Source of the DNA: an uncultured Bacteroidia bacterium | GTDB lineage: Bacteria; Bacteroidota; Bacteroidia; Bacteroidales; UBA932 | Assembly: GCA_902766985.1 (NCBI GenBank) | Contig: CACXFP010000010.1 | Span: 1 to 6,251, forward strand | Length of the DNA stretch: 6,251 nt | Direction of reading: 5' to 3' | Shown here: positions 1 to 6,251 of the stretch, in pieces | How the letters are laid out: each line of letters begins with the position of its first letter | Position numbering within the stretch: the first letter of the stretch is position 1 | Position numbers and translations under genes: made by a program | The notes under the pieces: generated by a model | The model's database searches: none | Told to the model about the DNA's origin: nothing | Seen by the model: the letters and a program-made list of their open reading frames with translations, nothing else

Positions 1-505
1 CAGACGCTGGAGGGGCTATGCCTGCATGACGCGAGAACAGGTAAACTGGTACTCGGCCACGGCGAAGGGGATTTCCAGGACGCTCGGTCATAACATACCG
101 GCACTGGCCTTCTTCCATGTTCCCCTCTCCGAATACCGCTATGCGGCAGATGATTCCCACACGCCCTTCAAAGGGACGCGCAGGGAGGCGATCTACGCCT
201 CTGAAGCCAACGGCGGAATGTTTACGGCAATGAGGGAAAACGGGGATGTCATGGCGACGTTCGCCGGCCACGACCATGACAATGACTTTGCCGTCCTCTA
301 CCATGACATCCTTCTGGCATACGGCCGTATGAGCGGAGCCGACACAGTCTACAACCACCTTCCCATAGGAGCGAGGATAATCAACCTCAAGGAAGGGAAA
401 AGGGAGTTCGACTCCTGGATCCTCGACTATGAAGGAACCGTATCTGACAAGTGGACCTATCCCACCAGTTTCGTGGACGGCCCGGGCAATCCCGACTGGA
501 GGTAG
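1..505 (+). CDS. Dcr2-like metallophosphoesterase, C-terminal part (5' end outside window)
   Basis: This is the C-terminal part of a calcineurin-like metallophosphoesterase (Pfam Metallophos type, Dcr2-like subgroup), expected to hydrolyse phosphomono- or diesters with a two-metal centre. The frame is open from base 2 through the window edge and ends at TAG 503-505, so the ATG at base 26 is internal. The residues before it (RRWRGYAC) align with the equivalent segment of the complete copy at 2045-3163. Two family metal-ligand motifs are visible: the histidine in AFFHVPL (bases 116-118) and GHDHDND (from base 266). The earlier DxH, GD and GNHD motifs would lie upstream. It aligns without gaps to the 2045-3163 protein, 117 of 158 residues identical by hand count, and ends in the same YPTSFVDGPxNPDW tail. 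The GH28 gene follows after 15 bp, which suggests co-transcription. Substrate unknown. A leader like that of the next copy is likely but not visible. Confidence 0.9.
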   Translation, partial: RRWRGYACMTREQVNWYSATAKGISRTLGHNIPALAFFHVPLSEYRYAADDSHTPFKGTRREAIYASEANGGMFTAMRENGDVMATFAGHDHDNDFAVLYHDILLAYGRMSGADTVYNHLPIGARIINLKEGKREFDSWILDYEGTVSDKWTYPTSFVDGPGNPDWR

Positions 506-520
506 TCAACTGTTTCTGCG

Positions 521-2005
521 ATGAAAAGAATCCTTTTCATATCATCATTGATATTGCTGGCAGCGGTCCGCGTTTCCGGCACCGGGACGATTACGTCTGA
601 GCAGGCCCGTCTTGTCGGCGACGGAGTGACATTGAATACGGATGCCTTCCAGAAAGCCATAGACCGCCTCTCAGACAAGGGAGGAGGTACGCTGGTCCTT
701 CTGCCGGGCCGTTATCTGACAGGCACTGTCGAACTCAAATCCGGTGTCGAACTGCGGCTGGAACGCGGGGCGGAACTTCTGGGCAGCACGAACCCTGCCG
801 ATTATGCAGACAAAGACTTTCCCGGAGGCACCCACAGGAAACCGCTGATCGACCTTGAACTTGCATTGATTACCGCCAACGGGGCAAGGAATGTCAAGCT
901 CAGCGGAGACGGAGTCATAAACGGACAGGGACGGGCCCTGGCCCTTCATATCGACAGCCTTCACTACAAGGGCATCGCTGTCAGTCCGGATTATGACGAC
1001 ATTTCCCACAGGCCCAACCACCGTCCAGTTCTCCTTTCCCTGAGATATTGCAGCAATGTCGAGATTTCGGGACTCCGGTTTACCGCCAGCAGCATCTTCG
1101 CGCTTGAATTCTATAAATGTGAAGACGTAAACCTTCACCACCTGGACGTCCTGAACAGGGCGTACTGGAACAATGACGGCATAGATATAATCGACTGCAA
1201 ACGGATGGAAGTCGCCTTCTGCCATGTTAATTCGGCGGACGACGGCATATGCCTCAACACATGGGACCCGGACGACACAACGGACGGAATCTACATCCAT
1301 GACTGCACGGTGGAATCCAGCGCATCTGCCCTGAAATGCGGGACCCCGTCTTACGGATGCTTCCAGAACCTGCACTTCGCCCGCATCAAGGTCAAGAATA
1401 CTTTCCGTTCGGCCATAGCACTGGAGGCCGTGGACGGAGGATCCCTGAAGAACATCCTCGCGGAAGACATCGAAGCATTCAACGTAGGCAATCCCATCTT
1501 TATACGGCTCGGAAGGAGAAACGGCAACCGCACGGCCTCCGTGGACGGGATCACCATCCGCAGGATGTACTGCGAGACCGCCTTCGAGCGTCCGGACGGA
1601 GGATACGACATCCGCGGCCCCATCACCAACACGATGATCAACCCCATTCCGTCCAGCATCACCGGTATTCCCGGCCACAAGGTAAGGAACGTGAATATCG
1701 AGGACGTAATCCTCGTATATCCGGGAGGGGCATCCAAAGGACTCAGGTACATTCCCACCTGGGATATCGCCCGCGTTCCTGAATTTGAGAACCACTATCC
1801 CGACTATGACATGTTCGGTGAACTGCCGGCATACGGCTTCTTCGTAAGGCATGCGGAAGGAATCCGTTTCCGAAACGTCAACCTGAAGCTGAAAGAAGAT
1901 GATTTCCGGCCGGCCTTCGTTCTTTCCGACACGGAAAACGTAAGTTTTGACAGCATCTCATACCCCCTTGGAAAAACCGAGGGACAGATTTACATGGATA
2001 AATAA
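521..2005 (+). CDS. Secreted GH28-family (polygalacturonase-like) glycoside hydrolase
   Basis: A 494-residue right-handed beta-helix protein of glycoside hydrolase family 28, whose members hydrolyse galacturonan, rhamnogalacturonan or xylogalacturonan. Residues 1-20 form a Sec signal peptide (MKR, hydrophobic ILFISSLILLAAV, likely cleavage near VSG/TG), so it acts in the periplasm or outside. Residues about 32-90 match the pectate-lyase-3/GH28 N-terminal cap (GDG...NTDAFQKAID...GGG). The catalytic region holds WNNDGIDI (Asp219) and SADDGICL (Asp240, Asp241), matching the three catalytic acids of GH28. The usual Gly-His-Gly and Arg-Ile-Lys motifs are not seen: the equivalent stretches read SASALKCGT (266-275) and SAIALEAVDGG (297-307). 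The C-terminal MFGELPAYGFFVRH (431-444) is what I recall from a Bacteroidota GH28 subgroup of poorly defined specificity. The start is set by the signal peptide. No Shine-Dalgarno sequence is seen, as usual in this phylum. Family call firm, substrate open. Confidence 0.93.
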   Translation: MKRILFISSLILLAAVRVSGTGTITSEQARLVGDGVTLNTDAFQKAIDRLSDKGGGTLVLLPGRYLTGTVELKSGVELRLERGAELLGSTNPADYADKDFPGGTHRKPLIDLELALITANGARNVKLSGDGVINGQGRALALHIDSLHYKGIAVSPDYDDISHRPNHRPVLLSLRYCSNVEISGLRFTASSIFALEFYKCEDVNLHHLDVLNRAYWNNDGIDIIDCKRMEVAFCHVNSADDGICLNTWDPDDTTDGIYIHDCTVESSASALKCGTPSYGCFQNLHFARIKVKNTFRSAIALEAVDGGSLKNILAEDIEAFNVGNPIFIRLGRRNGNRTASVDGITIRRMYCETAFERPDGGYDIRGPITNTMINPIPSSITGIPGHKVRNVNIEDVILVYPGGASKGLRYIPTWDIARVPEFENHYPDYDMFGELPAYGFFVRHAEGIRFRNVNLKLKEDDFRPAFVLSDTENVSFDSISYPLGKTEGQIYMDK

Positions 2006-2044
2006 GACATACATCGATAATTAATTGATTTAAAAATAATCACC
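2006..2044 (+). other. A/T-rich spacer with a weak hairpin and A-rich translation leader
   Basis: This 39-bp gap is clearly more A/T-rich than the flanking genes. It holds a small imperfect hairpin: 6-bp arms at 2013-2018 and 2024-2029, including one G-T pair, around a 5-nt loop, followed by only three T residues, so it is at best a weak attenuator. The run AAAAATAATCACC leading into the ATG at 2045 fits the A-rich, Shine-Dalgarno-free initiation regions typical of Bacteroidota. I see no TAnnTTTG -7 element, so the downstream phosphoesterase probably depends on read-through from upstream. Confidence 0.4.
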
Positions 2045-3163
2045 ATGAGCAACAACATGTCCAGACGCGACTTCCTGGCAAAGTCAGGAATGCTGGCAGG
2101 GGCGGCAGTCCTCCCCGGAAGCAAACTTATGGGGAACAACGCCGGTCAGGAAGAAGAGGCGGCAGGCCTTCCCAAAGTATATGGTCCCAAGCTTAAATTC
2201 CGTCCCGACGGGACCTTCAAGATCGTCCAGTTCACCGACACCCACTACATCATCGGGCACCGCGGATGTCCCAGGATGCTGAAGCTCCTTCCGGAAGTGC
2301 TTGAGAAAGAGAAACCCGACTTCGTAATGTACACCGGGGACATGGTGTTCGACGCCCCCGCCGTCAAAGCCCTTAAGGAGGTCCTCAACCTGACCGCTGA
2401 CAAGGGAATTCCTTTCGCCTATGTCTTCGGGAACCATGATGCTGAGTACGATGCCAAGCAGCCGGCCCTTTACAAGGCCGCCCTGGAGGTCAAAGGGAAC
2501 GTAATGCCTCCTTTCAGGGGAGAGGGCAAGATGGACTTTGCGGTGACAATCCACGACCATGACGGCAAAGCTCCTGCAGCCATGCTCTACTGCATGCAGT
2601 ACTATGGCGGGAATCCGTACGACCGCCCGATGAGGGACAGGTTCGAAGGGATGCCCCAGCGCCGAGTGAAAGGCTACGCATGGATTACCGAAGAGCAGGT
2701 GAATTGGTATTCAAAGACATCGGAGGGCATAAGGAAGAGCCTCGGACGTGTCCTTCCCGCACTCGCCTTCTTCCATGTCCCTCTCCAGGAATACCGCTAT
2801 GCTATCGAGGATCCAGAAACTACATTCATCGGAATAAGGAGGGAGAACGTCGGAAGTCCCGAGTTGAACAGCGGACTTTTCACCGCAATGAGGGAGCATG
2901 AGGACGTTATGGCCACATTCGCCGGCCATGACCATGACAACGACTATGCGGTCCTCTACCATGATATCCTCCTCGCCTATGGACGCATGAGCGGCTCAGA
3001 CACGGTTTATAACCACATTCCCATCGGAGCAAGGGTCATCAACCTCAAGGAAGGGAAACGCGAATTCGACTCCTGGACAGACCTCCATGACGGAACCACC
3101 GTTGACAAATGGACCTATCCTACCAGCTTCGTGGACGGTCCCCATAACCCAGACTGGAAATAG
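2045..3163 (+). CDS. Tat-exported Dcr2-like metallophosphoesterase
   Basis: A complete 372-residue calcineurin-like metallophosphoesterase. All five family metal-ligand motifs are present in order: DTH (Asp65, His67), TGD (Asp99), GNHD (Asn130, His131), AFFHVPL (His244) and GHDH (His295, His297), so it should be a working two-metal phosphatase or phosphodiesterase. The N-terminus MSNNMSRRDFLAK is a twin-arginine motif (Arg7, Arg8) followed by a short hydrophobic stretch, predicting Tat export of a protein folded with its metals in the cytoplasm. A clear AxA cleavage site is lacking. ATG 2045 is chosen as first in frame; ATG 2057 would also keep the RR motif. The AFFHxPLxEY and GHDHDND context resembles the branch named after yeast Dcr2, whose bacterial members mostly have unknown substrates. 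It is a close paralogue of the partial gene at 1-505 and a more distant one of the gene 23 bp downstream. Confidence 0.94.
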   Translation: MSNNMSRRDFLAKSGMLAGAAVLPGSKLMGNNAGQEEEAAGLPKVYGPKLKFRPDGTFKIVQFTDTHYIIGHRGCPRMLKLLPEVLEKEKPDFVMYTGDMVFDAPAVKALKEVLNLTADKGIPFAYVFGNHDAEYDAKQPALYKAALEVKGNVMPPFRGEGKMDFAVTIHDHDGKAPAAMLYCMQYYGGNPYDRPMRDRFEGMPQRRVKGYAWITEEQVNWYSKTSEGIRKSLGRVLPALAFFHVPLQEYRYAIEDPETTFIGIRRENVGSPELNSGLFTAMREHEDVMATFAGHDHDNDYAVLYHDILLAYGRMSGSDTVYNHIPIGARVINLKEGKREFDSWTDLHDGTTVDKWTYPTSFVDGPHNPDWK

Positions 3164-3186
3164 AAAATCAATTATCAGACAATAAT

Positions 3187-4275
3187 ATGGAAAAAACTAT
3201 CGGAAGAAGGAAATTCCTCAGGAATTCAGCCCTGGCAATCGGAGCCATCAGCCTGGGCGGCCTGGATGCGGTTGCAGACACCAAAGCCAGGAAGGCAAGA
3301 ACCGCCGTATCCGTTCCCGACACTCTGAAGTTCAACAAAGAAGGCAAGTTCAAAATCGTCCAGTTCACGGATATCCATGCCTGCGACGACCACGAGCAGA
3401 ACAAGCATTCCTATGACATTATGAACAACCTCATCGAGTTGGAGAAACCGGATCTCGTGATGTACACAGGAGACTTCGGAGGAGGAGACAACATCTACGA
3501 CCGCCTGGTGGGATTCGCTTCCAGCAGGGGCATTCCGTGCGCAGTTGCGTTCGGCAACCATGAACCTGAAGACGAGAAGGAAAGGGAGGCCGTTCTCAAC
3601 CATTTTGCAAGTCTCCCCGGCTGCCTCAATGTCCGTAAGGATGCCGAAACATCAAAACTGCCCGGCGCCACAAACCAGATCATTCCCATCTATTCGTCCA
3701 CGGATGCCGGAAAGAAAAGCGCTATCCTCTATCTTTTCGATTCTCACTGCGACCATCACCTCCCGGGCTACGATCGGAAGAACGATTGGATCAAGCCAGA
3801 ACAGGTCGAGTGGTATGTGCGCCACAGCAGGGCTCTCACCGTTGAAAACGGAGGGGTTCCCTACCCTGCCCTGGCCTTCTTCCATATTCCCCTCCTGGAA
3901 TACGGTGAAGCCTGGAACGACTCCAGGTACAAGAATATGGGCTGGAGGATTGAGAACGAGGGCTGCGCCCCCGTCAACTCGGGTCTTTTTGCCGCCTTCC
4001 TCGACTGCGGGGACGTCAAGGGCGTGTTCTGCGGACATGACCACGACAACGACTATGTCGTGTTCAAGAACGGAATCGCCCTTGGGTACGGCCGCTTTTC
4101 CGGTGGTCTCAACGCCTACCATACACTTTGCCGCGGCTGCCGCGTGATAGAGCTCACCGAGGGATCCACAGTATTCGACACCTGGACTAGGATGGAAACG
4201 AGCAGGATGCTCTACCATATCACAGTTCCCTATTCTTTCACATCAGACGACCCTAAATACAGACCTCGGCCATGA
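3187..4275 (+). CDS. Tat-exported metallophosphoesterase, diverged paralogue
   Basis: A complete 362-residue calcineurin-like metallophosphoesterase. The ligand motifs are DIH (Asp62, His64), TGD (Asp96), GNHE (Asn124, His125), AFFHIPL (His233) and GHDH (His284, His286). GNHE in place of GNHD is an accepted family variant. The leader MEKTIGRRKFLRNS carries twin arginines (Arg7, Arg8), then a hydrophobic stretch ALAIGAISLGGL and a good signal-peptidase site AVA/D at residues 28-31, so it is predicted to be released into the periplasm by Tat. It shares KPDLVMYTGD, PALAFFHIPLLEY and GHDHDNDY with the preceding gene. It has its own central segment with extra cysteines (145, 188, 260, 274, 282, 315, 318) and lacks the YPTSFVDGPxNPDW tail, ending instead in YSFTSDDPKYRP. 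This suggests a related but not identical substrate. Its TGA stop overlaps the ATG of the next gene, pointing to coupled translation. Confidence 0.93.
   Translation: MEKTIGRRKFLRNSALAIGAISLGGLDAVADTKARKARTAVSVPDTLKFNKEGKFKIVQFTDIHACDDHEQNKHSYDIMNNLIELEKPDLVMYTGDFGGGDNIYDRLVGFASSRGIPCAVAFGNHEPEDEKEREAVLNHFASLPGCLNVRKDAETSKLPGATNQIIPIYSSTDAGKKSAILYLFDSHCDHHLPGYDRKNDWIKPEQVEWYVRHSRALTVENGGVPYPALAFFHIPLLEYGEAWNDSRYKNMGWRIENEGCAPVNSGLFAAFLDCGDVKGVFCGHDHDNDYVVFKNGIALGYGRFSGGLNAYHTLCRGCRVIELTEGSTVFDTWTRMETSRMLYHITVPYSFTSDDPKYRPRP
4272..4275 (+). promoter_or_regulatory. ATGA stop/start overlap
   Basis: The four bases ATGA hold both the start codon of the CocE/NonD hydrolase and the TGA stop of the preceding phosphoesterase. 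With no A/T-rich leader here, unlike the other gene junctions, the downstream start is probably served by terminating ribosomes (translational coupling), tying the amounts of the two proteins together. The ATG is supported by the lipoprotein leader that follows directly. Confidence 0.75.
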
Positions 4276-6212
4276 CGGTTAAAAGGATACTGATTGCACT
4301 CACGTCCGTCGTCGTCTTTTCCTGCGGGAAAGGCGGCGACGCCGTAACATACATCGACTGGACTAACTGCGAAATAGATTCGCTCTGGGTAGCCAGCCAC
4401 TATTCCATAAGGGACGTGATGGTACCCATGCGCGATGGAATACGACTCTCCACATCCATCTGGGAGCCCCGCGCCGAAGGTTTCACATCCGATGGCAGCG
4501 ACGGATTCGCCACCTCCAAGGAAATCCTCGCAGGCAGGCCTGTCATCATCATCAGGGGAGACAATGAATCTGCTCCAGGAGAGGTTGACCATACCGATAT
4601 CAACAGGTACCTCAGGAATTTTGCGGCCCGCGGATATATTTTCGTAAACCAGAGTGTCAGGGGAAAATACACGAGCGAAGGCGAATATGTAAACATCCGG
4701 CCCTACAATCCCCTCGCCCACGGTAAAGACGCGGACCCTTCGCAGATCGACGAGAGCACCGACCTCTACGACACAGTGGAATGGCTCATGCACAACACAC
4801 GCAACAACGGCCGTGCAGGCATCCGCGGGACTTCTTACACCGGGTATTTCGCTACGGCAGCAGCCATCGACCCCCACCCTGCGTTGAAGACCGTCTCTCC
4901 CCAGGGACCGGTTACCGACTGGTTCATGGGCGATGATTACCACCATTACGGAGCCTTCCTCCTCGCCGACGCCACCAACCTCAGGAAGATGGTGGAGGTA
5001 AGGGGATTCAAGCCGCAAGGCGGCCCCAGGACCTCCAAGAACCTGAACGACGAAGACGTTTACAACCTTTTCAAAGGGATGACGATAGCCGACTGGGTGG
5101 ACATGAAGGAAATACACGGGAAAGGGGACGACTTTCTCTACCTGCACAAGGACTTCGATGATTTCTGGTATAACCACAACCTACTGAACTTCATCGGCAA
5201 GGACTGCCCCGCCTCCCTCGTGATCAACGGCTCGTACGACTCCGAAGACCTTTACGGAGGCTTGGAGACCTTCCGCCAGATGCGCGACCGTGGCGGCAGG
5301 GACAAGGCCCACTACGTCTTCGGCAACTGGGGTCATGTGTCCTGGAAGTCTTATGATTTCGAGAAGATCGGACAGTCATGGTTCGGCGACGGCCAGTCGG
5401 GATTCCTGATGGACAAGATCGAGGTGGATTTCTATGGATACTACCTTGAAGGGAAGGGCAAGAGGCCGCCCCTAGTGTACTGTATCCCCTCCGACGAGAC
5501 AAGGAAAGAGTTGATGCAGGGCAAGAACATCAACCACAAGTGGATAGCCTCCGACTCATGGCCATGGAAGGAGCCTTCCATGGAAAAACTCTACCTCACG
5601 GCCGACGGCACGGTTTCCTTCTCTGCGCCCGCCGGTGGACAGAGGACATACACCTCCGACCCCTGGAATCCCGTACCCTTCTATGTGGAGCCTGTCAAGG
5701 AGAACATCTTCGACAATTTCACAGATTACATGGCCTCCGACCAGAGTTTCGTGGGCACAAGGAAGGACGTACTGTCCTACCATGGTGAAATACTGAATGA
5801 CACGCTCACCCTTGCCGGCCCCGTAAAGGCCCGCATTCGTTTCAGCGCCACCGGCACTGACGCCGATTTCGTGGTAAAACTCATAGATGTCCGGCCTGAC
5901 GGATACTGGCAGCTTGTCCGCTTCGACGTCTTTTCCACCCGCTACCGCAATTCCTACGAAAAGCCCGAGCCCATCGAGGCAGGAAAGACATATGACCTGG
6001 AATTCATGCTCAACGACGTCTGCCACCGCTTCGTTCCCGGCCACGCTCTAATGGTGCAGGTACAGAGTTCGATGTACCCCTTCCTTGCGATGAATCCCCA
6101 GAAATATCTGGAAAACCAGTACACGGCCACAAAGGATGACTATGTCCCCATGGATGTGACCATCCACTCCGGCCCTGACGCCTCCTGGCTTGAACTCCCG
6201 GTAATCAAATAA
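4272..6212 (+). CDS. CocE/NonD-family (peptidase S15-like) alpha/beta hydrolase, lipoprotein
   Basis: A 646-residue serine hydrolase of the CocE/NonD, X-Pro dipeptidyl-peptidase (S15) type. The family includes cocaine esterase, glutaryl-acylases and X-Pro peptidases, which cleave esters or amides. Residues 1-18 (KRILIALTSVVVFSC) form a lipoprotein leader with acylated Cys18, placing it on an envelope membrane. The S15 alpha/beta-hydrolase domain covers about 45-340, with YSIRDVMVPMRDGIRL at its start. The nucleophile elbow is GTSYTG (Ser188). The probable acid is Asp323 in SYDSEDLYGG and the base His355 in FGNWGH. A PepX_C-type jelly-roll follows from about 384 to the end. Length is normal for Bacteroidota members. 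Two usual features differ: where I expect R-T-P-Y, whose Tyr helps form the oxyanion hole, the protein reads RGDN (95-98), and the usual QDxRG is QSVRG (127-131). Specificity cannot be assigned; from context, removal of an acyl substituent from a glycan is plausible. Confidence 0.92.
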   Translation: MTVKRILIALTSVVVFSCGKGGDAVTYIDWTNCEIDSLWVASHYSIRDVMVPMRDGIRLSTSIWEPRAEGFTSDGSDGFATSKEILAGRPVIIIRGDNESAPGEVDHTDINRYLRNFAARGYIFVNQSVRGKYTSEGEYVNIRPYNPLAHGKDADPSQIDESTDLYDTVEWLMHNTRNNGRAGIRGTSYTGYFATAAAIDPHPALKTVSPQGPVTDWFMGDDYHHYGAFLLADATNLRKMVEVRGFKPQGGPRTSKNLNDEDVYNLFKGMTIADWVDMKEIHGKGDDFLYLHKDFDDFWYNHNLLNFIGKDCPASLVINGSYDSEDLYGGLETFRQMRDRGGRDKAHYVFGNWGHVSWKSYDFEKIGQSWFGDGQSGFLMDKIEVDFYGYYLEGKGKRPPLVYCIPSDETRKELMQGKNINHKWIASDSWPWKEPSMEKLYLTADGTVSFSAPAGGQRTYTSDPWNPVPFYVEPVKENIFDNFTDYMASDQSFVGTRKDVLSYHGEILNDTLTLAGPVKARIRFSATGTDADFVVKLIDVRPDGYWQLVRFDVFSTRYRNSYEKPEPIEAGKTYDLEFMLNDVCHRFVPGHALMVQVQSSMYPFLAMNPQKYLENQYTATKDDYVPMDVTIHSGPDASWLELPVIK

Positions 6213-6237
6213 GAATCCGTTCTTTTTGATTATTTTT
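6202..6237 (+). terminator. Candidate Rho-independent terminator overlapping the CocE/NonD stop
   Basis: An inverted repeat starts within the last codons of the hydrolase gene. The 5' arm 6202-6215 pairs with the 3' arm 6220-6232 over 13 bp, with one bulged T at 6210. The loop TCCG (6216-6219) fits the stable UNCG tetraloop class. A run of five T follows (6233-6237). The stem is mostly A/T, so folding energy is modest. Position at the end of an apparent operon supports the call. Confidence 0.6.
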
Positions 6238-6238
6238 G
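6231..6238 (+). promoter_or_regulatory. Possible Bacteroidota -7 promoter element (TATTTTTG)
   Basis: TATTTTTG matches the Bacteroidota sigma-70 -7 consensus TAnnTTTG. No convincing -33 TTTG lies 19-21 bp upstream; the TTTTTG at 6223-6228 is too close. The element shares its bases with the terminator arm and T-run, so the match may simply come from the T-run. If real, it would drive a gene starting beyond the window. Confidence 0.3.
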
Positions 6239-6251
6239 CGTTGTTATGAGA

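Noticed and set aside
26..28. ATG at base 26 as true start of the first gene
   Set aside because: The frame stays open to the window edge, the upstream residues align with the complete paralogue, and starting here would remove the first half of the catalytic domain.
671..1852. Long open frame of 393 codons on the - strand across the GH28 gene
   Set aside because: It lies wholly inside a well-supported GH28 gene, encodes no recognisable motif or signal, and is the kind of antisense frame expected from strong third-position GC bias.
2013..2029. Hairpin after the GH28 gene as a Rho-independent terminator
   Set aside because: Only six pairs, one of them G-T, and no real T-run; too weak to call a terminator.
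3545..4147. Open frame of 200 codons in another + frame inside the second complete phosphoesterase
   Set aside because: Ser/Thr/Pro/Arg-rich translation typical of an off-frame reading; the main frame carries all the metal-ligand motifs.
4230..5177. Open frame of 315 codons on the - strand across the start of the CocE/NonD gene
   Set aside because: Valine-rich low-information translation opposite a conserved hydrolase domain, with no family motif; a shadow of the real gene.
6246..6251. ATGAGA at the right edge as the start of a next gene
   Set aside because: Only two codons are visible and it lies just 8 bases after the -7-like element, so there is too little to support a gene.

Overview
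The window looks like an accessory carbohydrate- or ester-processing locus from a fairly GC-rich member of the Bacteroidota, probably the order Bacteroidales. The evidence is a GH28 protein of a form I know from Bacteroidota polysaccharide-utilisation regions, an X-Pro-dipeptidyl-peptidase-like CocE/NonD lipoprotein of the type common there, short A/T-rich intergenic spacers without Shine-Dalgarno sequences, and a TAnnTTTG-type -7 element at the right edge. The genus cannot be read from this sequence. No SusC/SusD pair, transposase, RNA gene or CRISPR array is present.

Layout, all on the + strand and tightly packed: (1) the C-terminal part of a Dcr2-like metallophosphoesterase, cut by the left window edge (1-505); (2) a secreted GH28 protein (521-2005); (3) a complete Dcr2-like metallophosphoesterase with a twin-arginine leader (2045-3163), about 74 % identical to the partial copy over the shared 158 residues; (4) a second complete but more diverged metallophosphoesterase, also with a twin-arginine leader (3187-4275); (5) a CocE/NonD-family alpha/beta hydrolase with a lipoprotein leader, whose ATG overlaps the previous stop by 4 bp (4272-6212). 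Gaps are 15, 39, 23 and -4 bp, so the five genes are probably one transcription unit. A stem-loop with a T-run begins inside the last codons of gene 5 and probably ends it.

Every complete protein carries an export signal: Sec for the GH28, Tat for the two phosphoesterases, lipoprotein for the CocE/NonD hydrolase. The simplest reading is an envelope pathway working on a decorated glycan. The GH28 would attack a uronate- or rhamnose-containing backbone, the CocE/NonD hydrolase would remove an acyl ester or amide group, and the phosphoesterases would remove phosphate or cleave phosphodiesters. That joint function is inference. The most unusual points are the threefold metallophosphoesterase family wrapped around one glycosidase, and non-canonical active-site positions in both the GH28 and the CocE/NonD protein.
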